A DNA stretch of 7,497 bases from JBKPDV01 sp046728075. Its GTDB lineage: Bacteria; Acidobacteriota; Thermoanaerobaculia; UBA5066; Gp7-AA6. The stretch is from contig JBKPDV010000001.1 in assembly GCA_046728075.1 (NCBI GenBank), forward strand, positions 1 through 7,497, in the 5' to 3' direction. The first letter of the stretch is position 1. Every line of letters starts with the position of its first letter. Below the pieces are notes generated by a model. It did not search any database, was not told where the DNA came from, and saw only the letters and a list, made by a program, of their open reading frames with translations. The position numbers and the translations under genes are program-made. Shown piece by piece: positions 1 through 6,687 of the stretch.

Positions 1-1857
1 CTCCGGAAGAGGGTCGACGAGGCTCTCCTGCGTTAACACCACTCGCGCTTGAGCGTCCTCCAACATGAAGGCCACACGCCGCCGTGGATAGGCGGGATCC
101 AAAGGCACATAAGCCCCTCCCGCCTTTAAGATCCCCAATAACCCCACCACCATCTCCAACGAACGCTCGATACACAGCCCCACCAAAACATCGGGACCCA
201 CCCCACGCTTTCTCAAGTACCTCGCCAACCGGTTCGCTCGCTCGTTTAACTCCCGATAGCTCAGCCGCTCTTGACCGAAGACGACCGACTGCGCCTCCGG
301 CGTCCTCTCCACCTGCTCTTCGAACAACCTCGATACCGTCTTCTCGCGCGGATATGGCCGCTCCGTCCAGTTCCACTCGAGCACCCGCTCAAGCTCTGTC
401 GACGTCAAAAGTGGAAGCTCGGAAATCCGCCGGCCCGCGTCGGCGGCGACCTCCTCGAGGAGCCGCACGTAATGCCCCGCCATTCGCGCGATCGTCTCCG
501 AATCGAACAGGTCGGTCGCATAGACAAAACTGCAGGTTAGAGTCTCCAGTTGTTCCGACAGGTTCACCTCGAGATCAAAGTGAGTCGAGTGGGTTTCGGC
601 CGGCTCAGAAACCACCCGGACACCGGCCATTTCGAAGGAGACGCTCGTAGCATCCTGGAGCGCAAAGAACACCTGAAACAGCGGGTTCTGTCCAAGATCA
701 CGCGCGGGCTGGAGCTCCTCCACCAGCTTCTCGAAAGGCAGGTCCTGGTGCGCGTAGGCGCCCAGCGCCACCTGTCGGGCCCGCTGGAGCAGTTCCCGGA
801 AACTCGGATCCCCCGAAAGGTCTATCCGCATCACCAGCGTGTTGACGAAAAACCCGATGAGCTCCTCGATCTCCGGCTGGTTGCGTCCCGCAATCGGAGA
901 GCCCAGCGCGATGTCTTCCTGGCCTGTGTACCGAAGAAGCAGCGCCGCAAACGCCGCCAGCAACGTCATGTAGAGCGTCGCTTCCTCGCGCCTCGCCAGC
1001 TCCTTCAACCCCTTCAGGAGATCCTTTGAAAACGAGAGCGAATAGCGCGCGCCACGGAGGCTCTGGACCGGCAGTCTCGGGTGGTCCGTCGGAAGCTGCA
1101 GGACCGGCAGCTCCGCGAGCTGTTTCTTCCAGTAAGCGAGCTGCTTTTCGAGCAGATCGCCTTGCAACCGCTCCCGCTTCCAGGCCGCGAAGTCTCCGTA
1201 TTGAATCGGCGGCGCGGGAAGCGGTGAGGGTCTCCCCTGCGAAAAAGCGGAGTAGAGGCTGCTGAGCTCCCGGAAGAGAACGCCGGCCGACCAGGCGTCA
1301 CTCACGATGTGATGGTTGGTGAGAAGGAGGATGTGGTCTTCCGGCCCGAGGCGGAGCAGGCGCGCGCGAACCAACGGGCCCCGCGCCAGATCGAAAGGAC
1401 TCTGTTGCTCCTCTTCCGCGATTCGGGCAGCTTCCCCTTCGCGCGCCGCCGATGGCAGGCTTGTCAAATCGGTGCGGAGCAGGGGGACCGATCCGCTTTC
1501 GGCAATGATCTGCGTCGGGCGGTTTTCGACGACCGCAAAGGTCGTTCGCAGAACTTCGTGGCGGGCGACGATCTCCTCGAGTGTGCGCCGGAGAGCGTCT
1601 TCATCCAGAATCCCCTGGAAGCGAAGCATCCGAGGCACGTTGTAAACGGGACTCTCGGGTGCCAGCTGGTGCAGGAACCAGAGCCGCTGCTGCGCGAACG
1701 ACAGCGGCGCCTGTTGTCGATCCGCCCGCCGCGGAATCGACTCCGCCCGACGGAGCTTGTCCCCGCGCTCCCGCAGCCTGCGCTCGAGGAGCTCACGCTT
1801 GGCGGGTGAGAGTCCCGCCAGACGCTCGGCCAGATCAGACGCGGACGGGGCGCTCAG
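1..1857 (-). CDS. NRPS protein, N-terminal part: condensation domain and start of an adenylation domain
   Basis: The 619 visible residues are open at the left edge. They begin with a helical linker containing LAERLAGLSPAKRELLERRL, a type of N-terminal segment common on NRPS proteins that accept chains from another protein. The C domain (about residues 50-480) has LSFAQQRLWFL (1704-1672), HHIVSDA (1314-1294), YGDFAAWK, IGFFVNTLVMR and AHQDLPFEKLVEEL. It is probably active and would condense the upstream Asp-containing intermediate with the next residue. The adenylation domain starts near codon 390 with LEWNWTERPYP and shows LSYREL and LKAGGAYVPLDP before the edge; its substrate pocket is outside the window. 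The best start is CTG at 1857, overlapping the upstream stop as CTGA. A GTG at 1992 is possible, but it would add 45 residues that read as a shadow of the upstream gene. Leucine codons change to TTG/TTA inside the adenylation domain. Confidence 0.93.
   Translation of the reverse strand, partial: MSAPSASDLAERLAGLSPAKRELLERRLRERGDKLRRAESIPRRADRQQAPLSFAQQRLWFLHQLAPESPVYNVPRMLRFQGILDEDALRRTLEEIVARHEVLRTTFAVVENRPTQIIAESGSVPLLRTDLTSLPSAAREGEAARIAEEEQQSPFDLARGPLVRARLLRLGPEDHILLLTNHHIVSDAWSAGVLFRELSSLYSAFSQGRPSPLPAPPIQYGDFAAWKRERLQGDLLEKQLAYWKKQLAELPVLQLPTDHPRLPVQSLRGARYSLSFSKDLLKGLKELARREEATLYMTLLAAFAALLLRYTGQEDIALGSPIAGRNQPEIEELIGFFVNTLVMRIDLSGDPSFRELLQRARQVALGAYAHQDLPFEKLVEELQPARDLGQNPLFQVFFALQDATSVSFEMAGVRVVSEPAETHSTHFDLEVNLSEQLETLTCSFVYATDLFDSETIARMAGHYVRLLEEVAADAGRRISELPLLTSTELERVLEWNWTERPYPREKTVSRLFEEQVERTPEAQSVVFGQERLSYRELNERANRLARYLRKRGVGPDVLVGLCIERSLEMVVGLLGILKAGGAYVPLDPAYPRRRVAFMLEDAQARVVLTQESLVDPLPE
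1294..1314 (-). other. Condensation motif variant HHIVSDA
   Basis: The active-site motif has Ala in place of the final Gly of HHxxxDG. The catalytic His and the structural Asp are kept, so activity is likely. The change is a conservative variant seen in some C domains. Confidence 0.85.
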
Positions 1858-4800
1858 GATCGTTCTCCAGAGCGGGCGGCCTTCTCGTCCGGAAGGCGTT
1901 CGAGATCGTCCAGGATGTGAGAGATCTCTTCCTGCTGCGCCTCCTGGATTCGCGCCGCCAGCTGCGCGACAGTCGGGAACTCGAAGAGCCACCGAATGGG
2001 CAGCTCTCGTTCAAAGGTCCGGCGCATCCGCCAAACCGCCTGCGTCACCAGCAGCGAATTGCCTCCGAGATCGAAGAAGTTGTCGTCCCTGCCGACTCTC
2101 TCGATTCGCAGCACCTCGCTCCAGATCGCAGCGACCGCTCCTTCGACCGGTGTCCGCGGCGCGGTGTAAGCCCGCTCGGGCCGCGCCTCTTCGGGCGACG
2201 GGAGGGCGCGCCGGTCGATTTTCCCGTTCGCCGTCAAGGGCAGCGCCTTCATCGGGACGAACGCTGAGGGCACCATGTAATCCGGAAGCCGTTCGCGGGC
2301 CCAGTCGCGGAGCTCCTCGGAAGACAGATCGGCATTCCGGCCGGCAACGACGTAGGCGACCAGACGGGGCTCCGCCGGAGAGTCCTCCCGCGCCAAGACG
2401 AACGTTTCGCTGACGGCCGGGTGCGCCGCGATGACGGCCCGGACTTCGCCGGGTTCGATCCGAAAACCCCGGATCTTGACCTGGTCGTCGCAGCGGCCCA
2501 GGAATTCGAGGCTCCCGTCCGCCAGGAAGCGGCCGCGATCCCCCGTCCGGTAAAGCCGCGCTTCCGGCTCTTCGGAATGAGGATGCCGGACGAATCGGGC
2601 AGCCGTCTCCGCGGGATGGTTGCAGTATCCCTCTGCCAATCCCACCCCGCCGATGAAGAGCTCTCCGGGGACGCCGACGGGCACCGGCTCGTTGGCGGCG
2701 TCGAGGACGTAGATTTGCGTGTTGGCGATCGGGCGGCCGATCGGCACCGTCCGGGAAGGGCCGCTCGTCTGGCCGGGTCGAAGGCGCAAGACGAGCGATC
2801 CGACCGTCGTCTCGGTCGGACCGTAGTGGTTGATGATCTGACAGCTTCCACCAAGCCGAGTGATCCGATCGACGAGATCCCAGGTGAGAGCCTCCCCTCC
2901 GAGAATCAGAAACCGACCGGGCAGCATGTCTCGCCCTCCGCCCGAAGAGAGTAGTGCAGCCAGATGAGAGGGGACGATTTTGAGGACATCGATCGGGTTC
3001 TCGGAAACGTACTCGGCGAAGCGGTTCCCTTCGATCGCCGTCTCGTAACCCACCACGTGAAGGCAGCCGCCCGAAAGGAGCGAAGGGAAAATGGAGGTGT
3101 TTCCAAGGTCGGCGCTGATCGTGGAAACGGTGGCAAACGTGAGAGGATGATCGACGATCGGATCGATCCCGAGCAGGTCCCGCACGACGAAATGGGCGTA
3201 GTTGACCAGGCTCTCGTGCCGGACCCCGACCCCCTTCGGAATGCCGGTCGAGCCCGACGTGTACATGACGTAAGCGAGGTCGGCCGGCTCCGCGCGTCGT
3301 TCCGGGTTGCGAGTTTTCCGCGGTGCGGGGCGATCCTGCTCCCGATCCAGGCAGATCGTCTCGCCCGAGAATTCGGCGAACTTCTCGAGCCATTTCGCCT
3401 CCGTGATCACGATCCGAGAACCGCTCTGCGCGAGCTGGAGAGTCAGCCGCGCGGCAGGATGCTGGGGGTTGAGCGGCACGTAAGCGCCTCCGGACTTCAG
3501 GATCGCGAGCAGCGCGACAATCCCGTCGGCGGAGCGGACGAGCGCCACACCGACCCGCGCGCCCCGATCGACGCCGCGCTCGATCAGCCTCCATGCGAGC
3601 TCGTTGGCGCGGTCGTTGAGCTCCCCGTAGGTCAGCCGCTCCCCGCCGAACACGAGGGCGGCCGCGTCCGGCCCGCGCGACACCCGCTCTTCGATCAACT
3701 CGTGAATGCAGCGGGAGCGCGGGAAGGGAGCCGCCGTCTGATTCCAGTCGATCAAGATACGGCGGCGCTCGCGAGCGGTGAGAATCGGCAGCTCGCCCGT
3801 TCGCGCCCGAGGGTTCTTCGCGGCGGCGGCGATCAGCGGCTCCAGGTGCGCGAGCAGCCGGTCCCCCGTTCGAGAGGGCAGAATCTCCGGATCGACGCTG
3901 CAGGAGATGCGGACACGATCCGACTCGCTAGCGCAATCCAGCCAGAGAGGAGCGTCGTCGACGCGAGCGAAATCCGCGAGGATCCGGAAAGACACGCCGC
4001 CGGAGTCCGGCAATCGGGGCCGTTGAAAGAACTCGAAGACGGGCGAGCGGTTCCGGCCGGCGGAGACCGCTTCGAAGTCCTCCTTCTTCCCGAAATACTC
4101 CTGCCACTCCTCGTTTTGCGCCCGCGCCTGAGCGGTTCTTCTGGCTGCCTCGTCGAAGGAAGGGTTGCCCTCGAACGACGCACCGAGCGGAAGGGCCCTG
4201 GCGAAGAGTCCCACCGCCTCTTTCAAATCATCCAACTTCCGCCCATCGTGGACGTCTCGGACGAGAACTTCGGTCTCTCCGGTCGTGCGCCAGAGAAGCG
4301 CCTGCCAGCACGTGAGCAGAAAATCTCCCGGAGAGAACCCCTCCGCGCGGCAATGGGCCTCGATGGCGGCGAGCAACTCCCCATTGAGATCGAGCTCCGA
4401 TCTCCCCATGCCGCCCGGGACGTCCTCCATCCCGTCGAAGGGAAGGGCCCCGGTCGCAAGGAACCTGCCACTCCAGTGGGTCCGCGCCGTCCGCGCCGGT
4501 TCGTCGTCCGACTCCAGCAGCTCGTTTTGCCATTCCGAAAAATCGGCGTACTGGATCGTTCCCTCCCGATCCCGCCCGGGCGCGTCGCCTGCATACTCGG
4601 CTGCCAGCTGGCGCGCGATGCTGTAAAGACCCTTGCGATCGGCGCAAAGCGCGGGAACCGTGAAGAGAAGCAGATGTCTCGAGCTCGAGAGCCTGGAAAG
4701 ACGCAGGCGCAAGAGAGGTCCGCGTGCGACGTCGAAAGGCGTTGCGGCCTCCTGCCGAACGAGCTCTTGCGCGGCCGCTAATGGATGCAGATGCGGATGC

Positions 4801-5090
4801 GGATCGGCGCCCGGTGTTTCCAGACCCTCCGTCAACCGCCAGGCCGCCTCCACGTCCTCGGCGACGACCTGGAAGGGGGAACTTCCCGAACGCCGCTGGA
4901 AAGTCGTACGCAGGATCTCCTGCCGGGCGACCACTCGCTCGATCGCACGTCGCAGGGACTCTGTCGAGAGCTCCCCCTCGAGCATCAAGACGCACCAGGC
5001 GCGAGCCCACGGACGCATCCCCCGGTCGGAGAGCGACCAGACGCGCCGCTGCTGCGGAGACAGACGGAATCCTTCGACGACGGCAGTCAA
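1854..5090 (-). CDS. NRPS module: degenerate C-like domain, Asp-type adenylation domain, thiolation domain
   Basis: This 1078-residue protein is predicted to activate aspartate and load it on a carrier domain. Residues 8-430 are condensation-like: they start with EGFRLSPQQRRVW, but the HHxxxDG motif is PALCADR (146-152) and the AHQDLPFE motif is missing. Residues about 440-968 form a complete adenylation domain: LTYGEL (486), LKSGGAYVPLNP (531), YTSGSTGIPKG (610), NHYGPTETT (754), YRTGD (847), the GRCDDQVKIRGFRIEPGEV region (865-883) and catalytic Lys957 in TANGK. Pocket residues read DLTKIGHVGK, the pattern known for Asp. Residues about 980-1045 form the thiolation domain with FFDLGGNSLL, where Ser1012 takes phosphopantetheine. 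The C-terminal segment EEISHILDDLERLPDEK resembles short NRPS docking helices. The start is TTG at 5090, chosen for its strong ribosome binding site and TTGA overlap with the upstream stop. There are no thioesterase or epimerase domains. The C-like domain may be an interface-type recruiting domain (inference). Confidence 0.96.
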   Translation of the reverse strand: MTAVVEGFRLSPQQRRVWSLSDRGMRPWARAWCVLMLEGELSTESLRRAIERVVARQEILRTTFQRRSGSSPFQVVAEDVEAAWRLTEGLETPGADPHPHLHPLAAAQELVRQEAATPFDVARGPLLRLRLSRLSSSRHLLLFTVPALCADRKGLYSIARQLAAEYAGDAPGRDREGTIQYADFSEWQNELLESDDEPARTARTHWSGRFLATGALPFDGMEDVPGGMGRSELDLNGELLAAIEAHCRAEGFSPGDFLLTCWQALLWRTTGETEVLVRDVHDGRKLDDLKEAVGLFARALPLGASFEGNPSFDEAARRTAQARAQNEEWQEYFGKKEDFEAVSAGRNRSPVFEFFQRPRLPDSGGVSFRILADFARVDDAPLWLDCASESDRVRISCSVDPEILPSRTGDRLLAHLEPLIAAAAKNPRARTGELPILTARERRRILIDWNQTAAPFPRSRCIHELIEERVSRGPDAAALVFGGERLTYGELNDRANELAWRLIERGVDRGARVGVALVRSADGIVALLAILKSGGAYVPLNPQHPAARLTLQLAQSGSRIVITEAKWLEKFAEFSGETICLDREQDRPAPRKTRNPERRAEPADLAYVMYTSGSTGIPKGVGVRHESLVNYAHFVVRDLLGIDPIVDHPLTFATVSTISADLGNTSIFPSLLSGGCLHVVGYETAIEGNRFAEYVSENPIDVLKIVPSHLAALLSSGGGRDMLPGRFLILGGEALTWDLVDRITRLGGSCQIINHYGPTETTVGSLVLRLRPGQTSGPSRTVPIGRPIANTQIYVLDAANEPVPVGVPGELFIGGVGLAEGYCNHPAETAARFVRHPHSEEPEARLYRTGDRGRFLADGSLEFLGRCDDQVKIRGFRIEPGEVRAVIAAHPAVSETFVLAREDSPAEPRLVAYVVAGRNADLSSEELRDWARERLPDYMVPSAFVPMKALPLTANGKIDRRALPSPEEARPERAYTAPRTPVEGAVAAIWSEVLRIERVGRDDNFFDLGGNSLLVTQAVWRMRRTFERELPIRWLFEFPTVAQLAARIQEAQQEEISHILDDLERLPDEKAARSGERS
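1865..1868 (-). promoter_or_regulatory. Weak ribosome binding site before a CTG start
   Basis: The minus strand reads GGAG, 7 bases before CTG at 1857. It is a modest match. Together with the CTGA overlap it is the best support for starting the next NRPS gene at CTG, because the frame has no ATG, and no TTG, between the upstream in-frame stop (2013-2011) and the conserved N-terminal helix. Confidence 0.45.
1956..2153 (-). other. Thiolation (peptidyl carrier) domain
   Basis: About residues 980-1045 of the Asp module protein. The core reads DNFFDLGGNSLL, with Ser1012 (codon 2057-2055) as the phosphopantetheine attachment site. The helix that follows (TFERELPIRWLFEFPTVAQL) is typical of carrier domains. 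It carries the Asp intermediate to the C domain encoded by the next gene. Confidence 0.93.
2799..3110 (-). other. Adenylation substrate pocket, aspartate code
   Basis: By hand alignment to GrsA, the selectivity residues are D661, L662, T665, K704, I729, G731, H755, V763 and G764, plus the invariant K957, which lies outside this interval. This gives DLTKIGHVGK, which matches the aspartate code family (DLTKVGHIGK type, as in surfactin synthetase). The His at the seventh position separates Asp from the related Asn code, which has Glu there. Confidence 0.85.
4635..4655 (-). other. Degenerate condensation motif PALCADR
   Basis: Aligned with HHxxxDG, both histidines are replaced (Pro146, Ala147) and the Gly is Arg152; only Asp151 remains. 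Without the second His, condensation catalysis is not expected. The flanking residues (HLLLFTV before, KGLYSIARQL after) keep the fold pattern of a C domain, so this looks like a diverged subfamily and not a frameshift or sequence error. Confidence 0.88.
4782..4805 (-). repeat. Imperfect hexanucleotide repeat coding a His-Pro stretch
   Basis: Four imperfect copies of a GATGCG-like hexamer (plus strand) encode DPHPHLHP at residues 96-103 of the C-like domain. Three alternating histidines result. The stretch lies in a region that varies between C domains and may simply be a loop expanded by slippage. Confidence 0.55.
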
Positions 5091-6637
5091 CTCGATCTGC
5101 TCCTCCTCCCGTTCGAGCTCGAAAGATCGATGGCCTTGCGGCGCATCGATCGGAGCCGGAGGGATTGAGCCTGGAGACGCTCGTTTCTGGCTTCCCGCAG
5201 CCGCTGCTTTTCGGTTTCACTCAGCGTTTCCAGCTCCTCCAGACGGGCGTCCCGATTCTCGAGGATGCTTCTGAGCAACCGCTCGTAGCGCCCGCACATC
5301 GCGTCGATGGTCGCCGCCTGGAAGAGCTCGGCGTTGTAGACCCAGTTCACCAGCCAGCCCCCTTCCGACTCGCTGACGAAGACCGCGAGATCGAATCGCG
5401 CGACCTCCGTTCCGGGATCCAGGACGGTCACGTCGAGCCCCGGAAAGGAGACTTCGGACCACGGGAGCTTCTGCATGACGAAGAGAACCTGGACGAGGGG
5501 AGTTCGACTCAGATCGCGCTCCGGCCGCAGCTCTTCGACGAGTTTCTCGAAGGGCAGATCCTGGTGGGCGTAGGCCTCGAGCGCCACGTCCCGGACGCGG
5601 CGGAGAAGCTCCCCGAATCGAGGGTTTCCCGACAAGTCGGTTCTCAGGACGAGGAGATTGACGAAAAAACCGATCAGACCCTCCGTCTCGACATGCGTTC
5701 GGCCTGTGATGGTCGTCCCGACGACGATGTCGTCCTGCCCCGTCTGCCGTTGGAGCAGAACCTGGAAGGCGGCGAGCAGGGTCATATACAGAGTCGCGCC
5801 CTCGTCGAAGCCGAGCGATTTCAAGGCCTCGGTCATTTCTCTCGGCAGAGAGAGGGATTGTCTTGCTCCCCGAAAGCTCTGGACGCTCGGCCGAGGCTGA
5901 TCGGTCGGCAGGTTGAAGACCGGGAGTTTTCCACCGAGCTTCCGTTTCCAGTAGGAGAGCTGGGTCTCCAGGGGTTCTTCGCGAAGCCACTCCCTTTGCC
6001 ATCTCGCGAAGTCACCGTATTGGATCGGCAGGTCGGCGAGCGGCGACGGCTGTCCGCTCGAGAAGGCTCGATAGAGCGCCGCCAACTCCCGAAAGAGGAC
6101 TCCCTTCGACCAGCCATCGGTGATGATGTGGTGCATCGTCAGAATCAGGACGTGGTTCTGCTTCTGTTCGTCCAGACGGAGAAGAACCGGCCGGAAGAGC
6201 GGTCCTTTCGAGAGATCGAAACGGTGCTCCGCCTCCTCGGCCGCCCAACGCAGCGCCTCCGCCTGCCGCCGCTCTTCGGGAGTTTCTTCGAGGTTGCCTC
6301 GGATCAAGCGAACAGGAGCCGGCGGAGAAACCAACTGACGGGGCTCTTCCCCCATCATCGCAAACGTTGTGCGCAGCGTTTCGTGCCGTCTCGCGATCTC
6401 CGTCAGACCGGCCTCCAGGGCTTTGACGTCAAGGGATCCCTTCAAGGCGACGGTAATCTGATCGTTGTAGGCGGGATTGCCCGGCTCCAGCTGATCCAGG
6501 AACCAGAGTCTCTGTTGCGCGAACGAGGTCTCTCGACCGATCGTGGACGTCTCGGCCGTCTCCTTTTTTGACGCGGGACCCGTTCCCGGGCCGGAGGCGC
6601 TTTCCACTCCCGGCGAATGGAGATCTTCCTCAAACAC
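5087..6637 (-). CDS. Stand-alone NRPS condensation (C) domain protein
   Basis: This 516-residue protein holds a single condensation domain (about residues 37-475) and no adenylation or thiolation domain. It would catalyse amide bond formation between a carrier-bound or CoA-bound acyl donor and a downstream aminoacyl-carrier protein. C motifs appear in order: SFAQQRLWFL (38-47), HHIITDG with catalytic His170 (169-175), YGDFARWQ (207-214), IGFFVNLLVLR (322-332), AHQDLPFEKLVEEL (357-370) and RDLSRTPLVQVLF (374-386). It resembles LCL or starter C domains; I cannot separate these by eye. The GTG start has a GGAGG upstream. After the C domain, where an adenylation domain would normally begin, there is a basic Arg-rich tail of about 40 residues that contains SMRRKAIDLSSS and ends at a TGA overlapping the next start. 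The next gene supplies the A and T domains, so the module is split over two proteins. If no NRPS lies upstream, this would be the first condensation step, possibly N-acylation. Confidence 0.93.
   Translation of the reverse strand: MFEEDLHSPGVESASGPGTGPASKKETAETSTIGRETSFAQQRLWFLDQLEPGNPAYNDQITVALKGSLDVKALEAGLTEIARRHETLRTTFAMMGEEPRQLVSPPAPVRLIRGNLEETPEERRQAEALRWAAEEAEHRFDLSKGPLFRPVLLRLDEQKQNHVLILTMHHIITDGWSKGVLFRELAALYRAFSSGQPSPLADLPIQYGDFARWQREWLREEPLETQLSYWKRKLGGKLPVFNLPTDQPRPSVQSFRGARQSLSLPREMTEALKSLGFDEGATLYMTLLAAFQVLLQRQTGQDDIVVGTTITGRTHVETEGLIGFFVNLLVLRTDLSGNPRFGELLRRVRDVALEAYAHQDLPFEKLVEELRPERDLSRTPLVQVLFVMQKLPWSEVSFPGLDVTVLDPGTEVARFDLAVFVSESEGGWLVNWVYNAELFQAATIDAMCGRYERLLRSILENRDARLEELETLSETEKQRLREARNERLQAQSLRLRSMRRKAIDLSSSNGRRSRSS
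5100..5110 (-). promoter_or_regulatory. Strong ribosome binding site deciding a TTG start
   Basis: The minus strand reads GGGAGGAGGAG here, ending 9 bases before the TTG at 5090. It lies inside the end of the upstream gene. This strong Shine-Dalgarno match supports TTG at 5090 as the true start, since the frame has no nearby ATG. It also suggests translation by coupled re-initiation. Confidence 0.75.
6113..6133 (-). other. Catalytic HHxxxDG motif of the stand-alone C domain
   Basis: These codons give HHIITDG (residues 169-175). This is the intact condensation active site, with the second His as the catalytic residue and the conserved Asp and Gly present. The domain is therefore expected to be active, in contrast to the C-like domain of the next gene. 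Confidence 0.92.
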
Positions 6638-6687
6638 GAGGAACCGTGCCTCCGCAAAGAGTCGACGGCCGGCCGGCGGTATTCAAG
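6638..6687. other. Short intergenic gap between CoA-transferase and NRPS genes
   Basis: These fifty bases separate the CoA-transferase stop from the GTG start of the first NRPS gene. They contain the ribosome binding site of the latter and a short GC palindrome (GGCCGGCC at 6667-6674). No T-run follows the palindrome on the minus strand and no -35/-10 pair is evident. I therefore see neither a terminator nor a promoter, which fits read-through transcription from the CoA-transferase gene. Confidence 0.6.
6649..6653 (-). promoter_or_regulatory. Ribosome binding site for the stand-alone C-domain gene
   Basis: The minus strand reads GGAGG here, 11 bases before the GTG at 6637. The spacing is slightly long but acceptable. 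It supports GTG as the start. The frame is open back to a stop at 6685-6683 and has no ATG in between. Confidence 0.6.

Noticed and set aside
1858..1992. GTG at 1992 as the start of the left NRPS gene
   Set aside because: It would add 45 Gly/Arg-rich residues lying out of frame over the upstream gene's conserved carrier-domain end. The CTGA junction with GGAG fits the N terminus better, although GTG cannot be fully excluded.
84..2267. Several plus-strand open frames of 80-230 codons
   Set aside because: All are antisense to the left NRPS gene, whose minus-strand frame shows continuous condensation and adenylation motifs up to the window edge.
2011..3594. 527-codon open frame on the minus strand in another frame
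   Set aside because: It is an out-of-frame shadow of the adenylation and thiolation domains, Arg/Ala-rich with no motifs.
2964..4781. 605-codon open frame on the plus strand
   Set aside because: It lies wholly antisense to the Asp NRPS module, is Arg/Pro/Gly-rich with no recognisable domain, and is explained by high third-position GC in the real gene.
4724..6571. 615-codon open frame on the plus strand
   Set aside because: It is antisense to the stand-alone C-domain gene and the start of the Asp module. Composition is typical of a GC-rich shadow, with no domain signature.
5087..6637. Stand-alone C-domain gene as a broken pseudogene
   Set aside because: All C motifs are intact, it has its own ribosome binding site, and the next gene starts with a strong ribosome binding site in a coupled overlap. 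This looks like a working split module.
6667..6674. GC palindrome GGCCGGCC in the gap after the CoA-transferase gene
   Set aside because: It is too short and has no following T-run on the minus strand, so it is not a convincing terminator or operator. It is expected by chance in GC-rich DNA.
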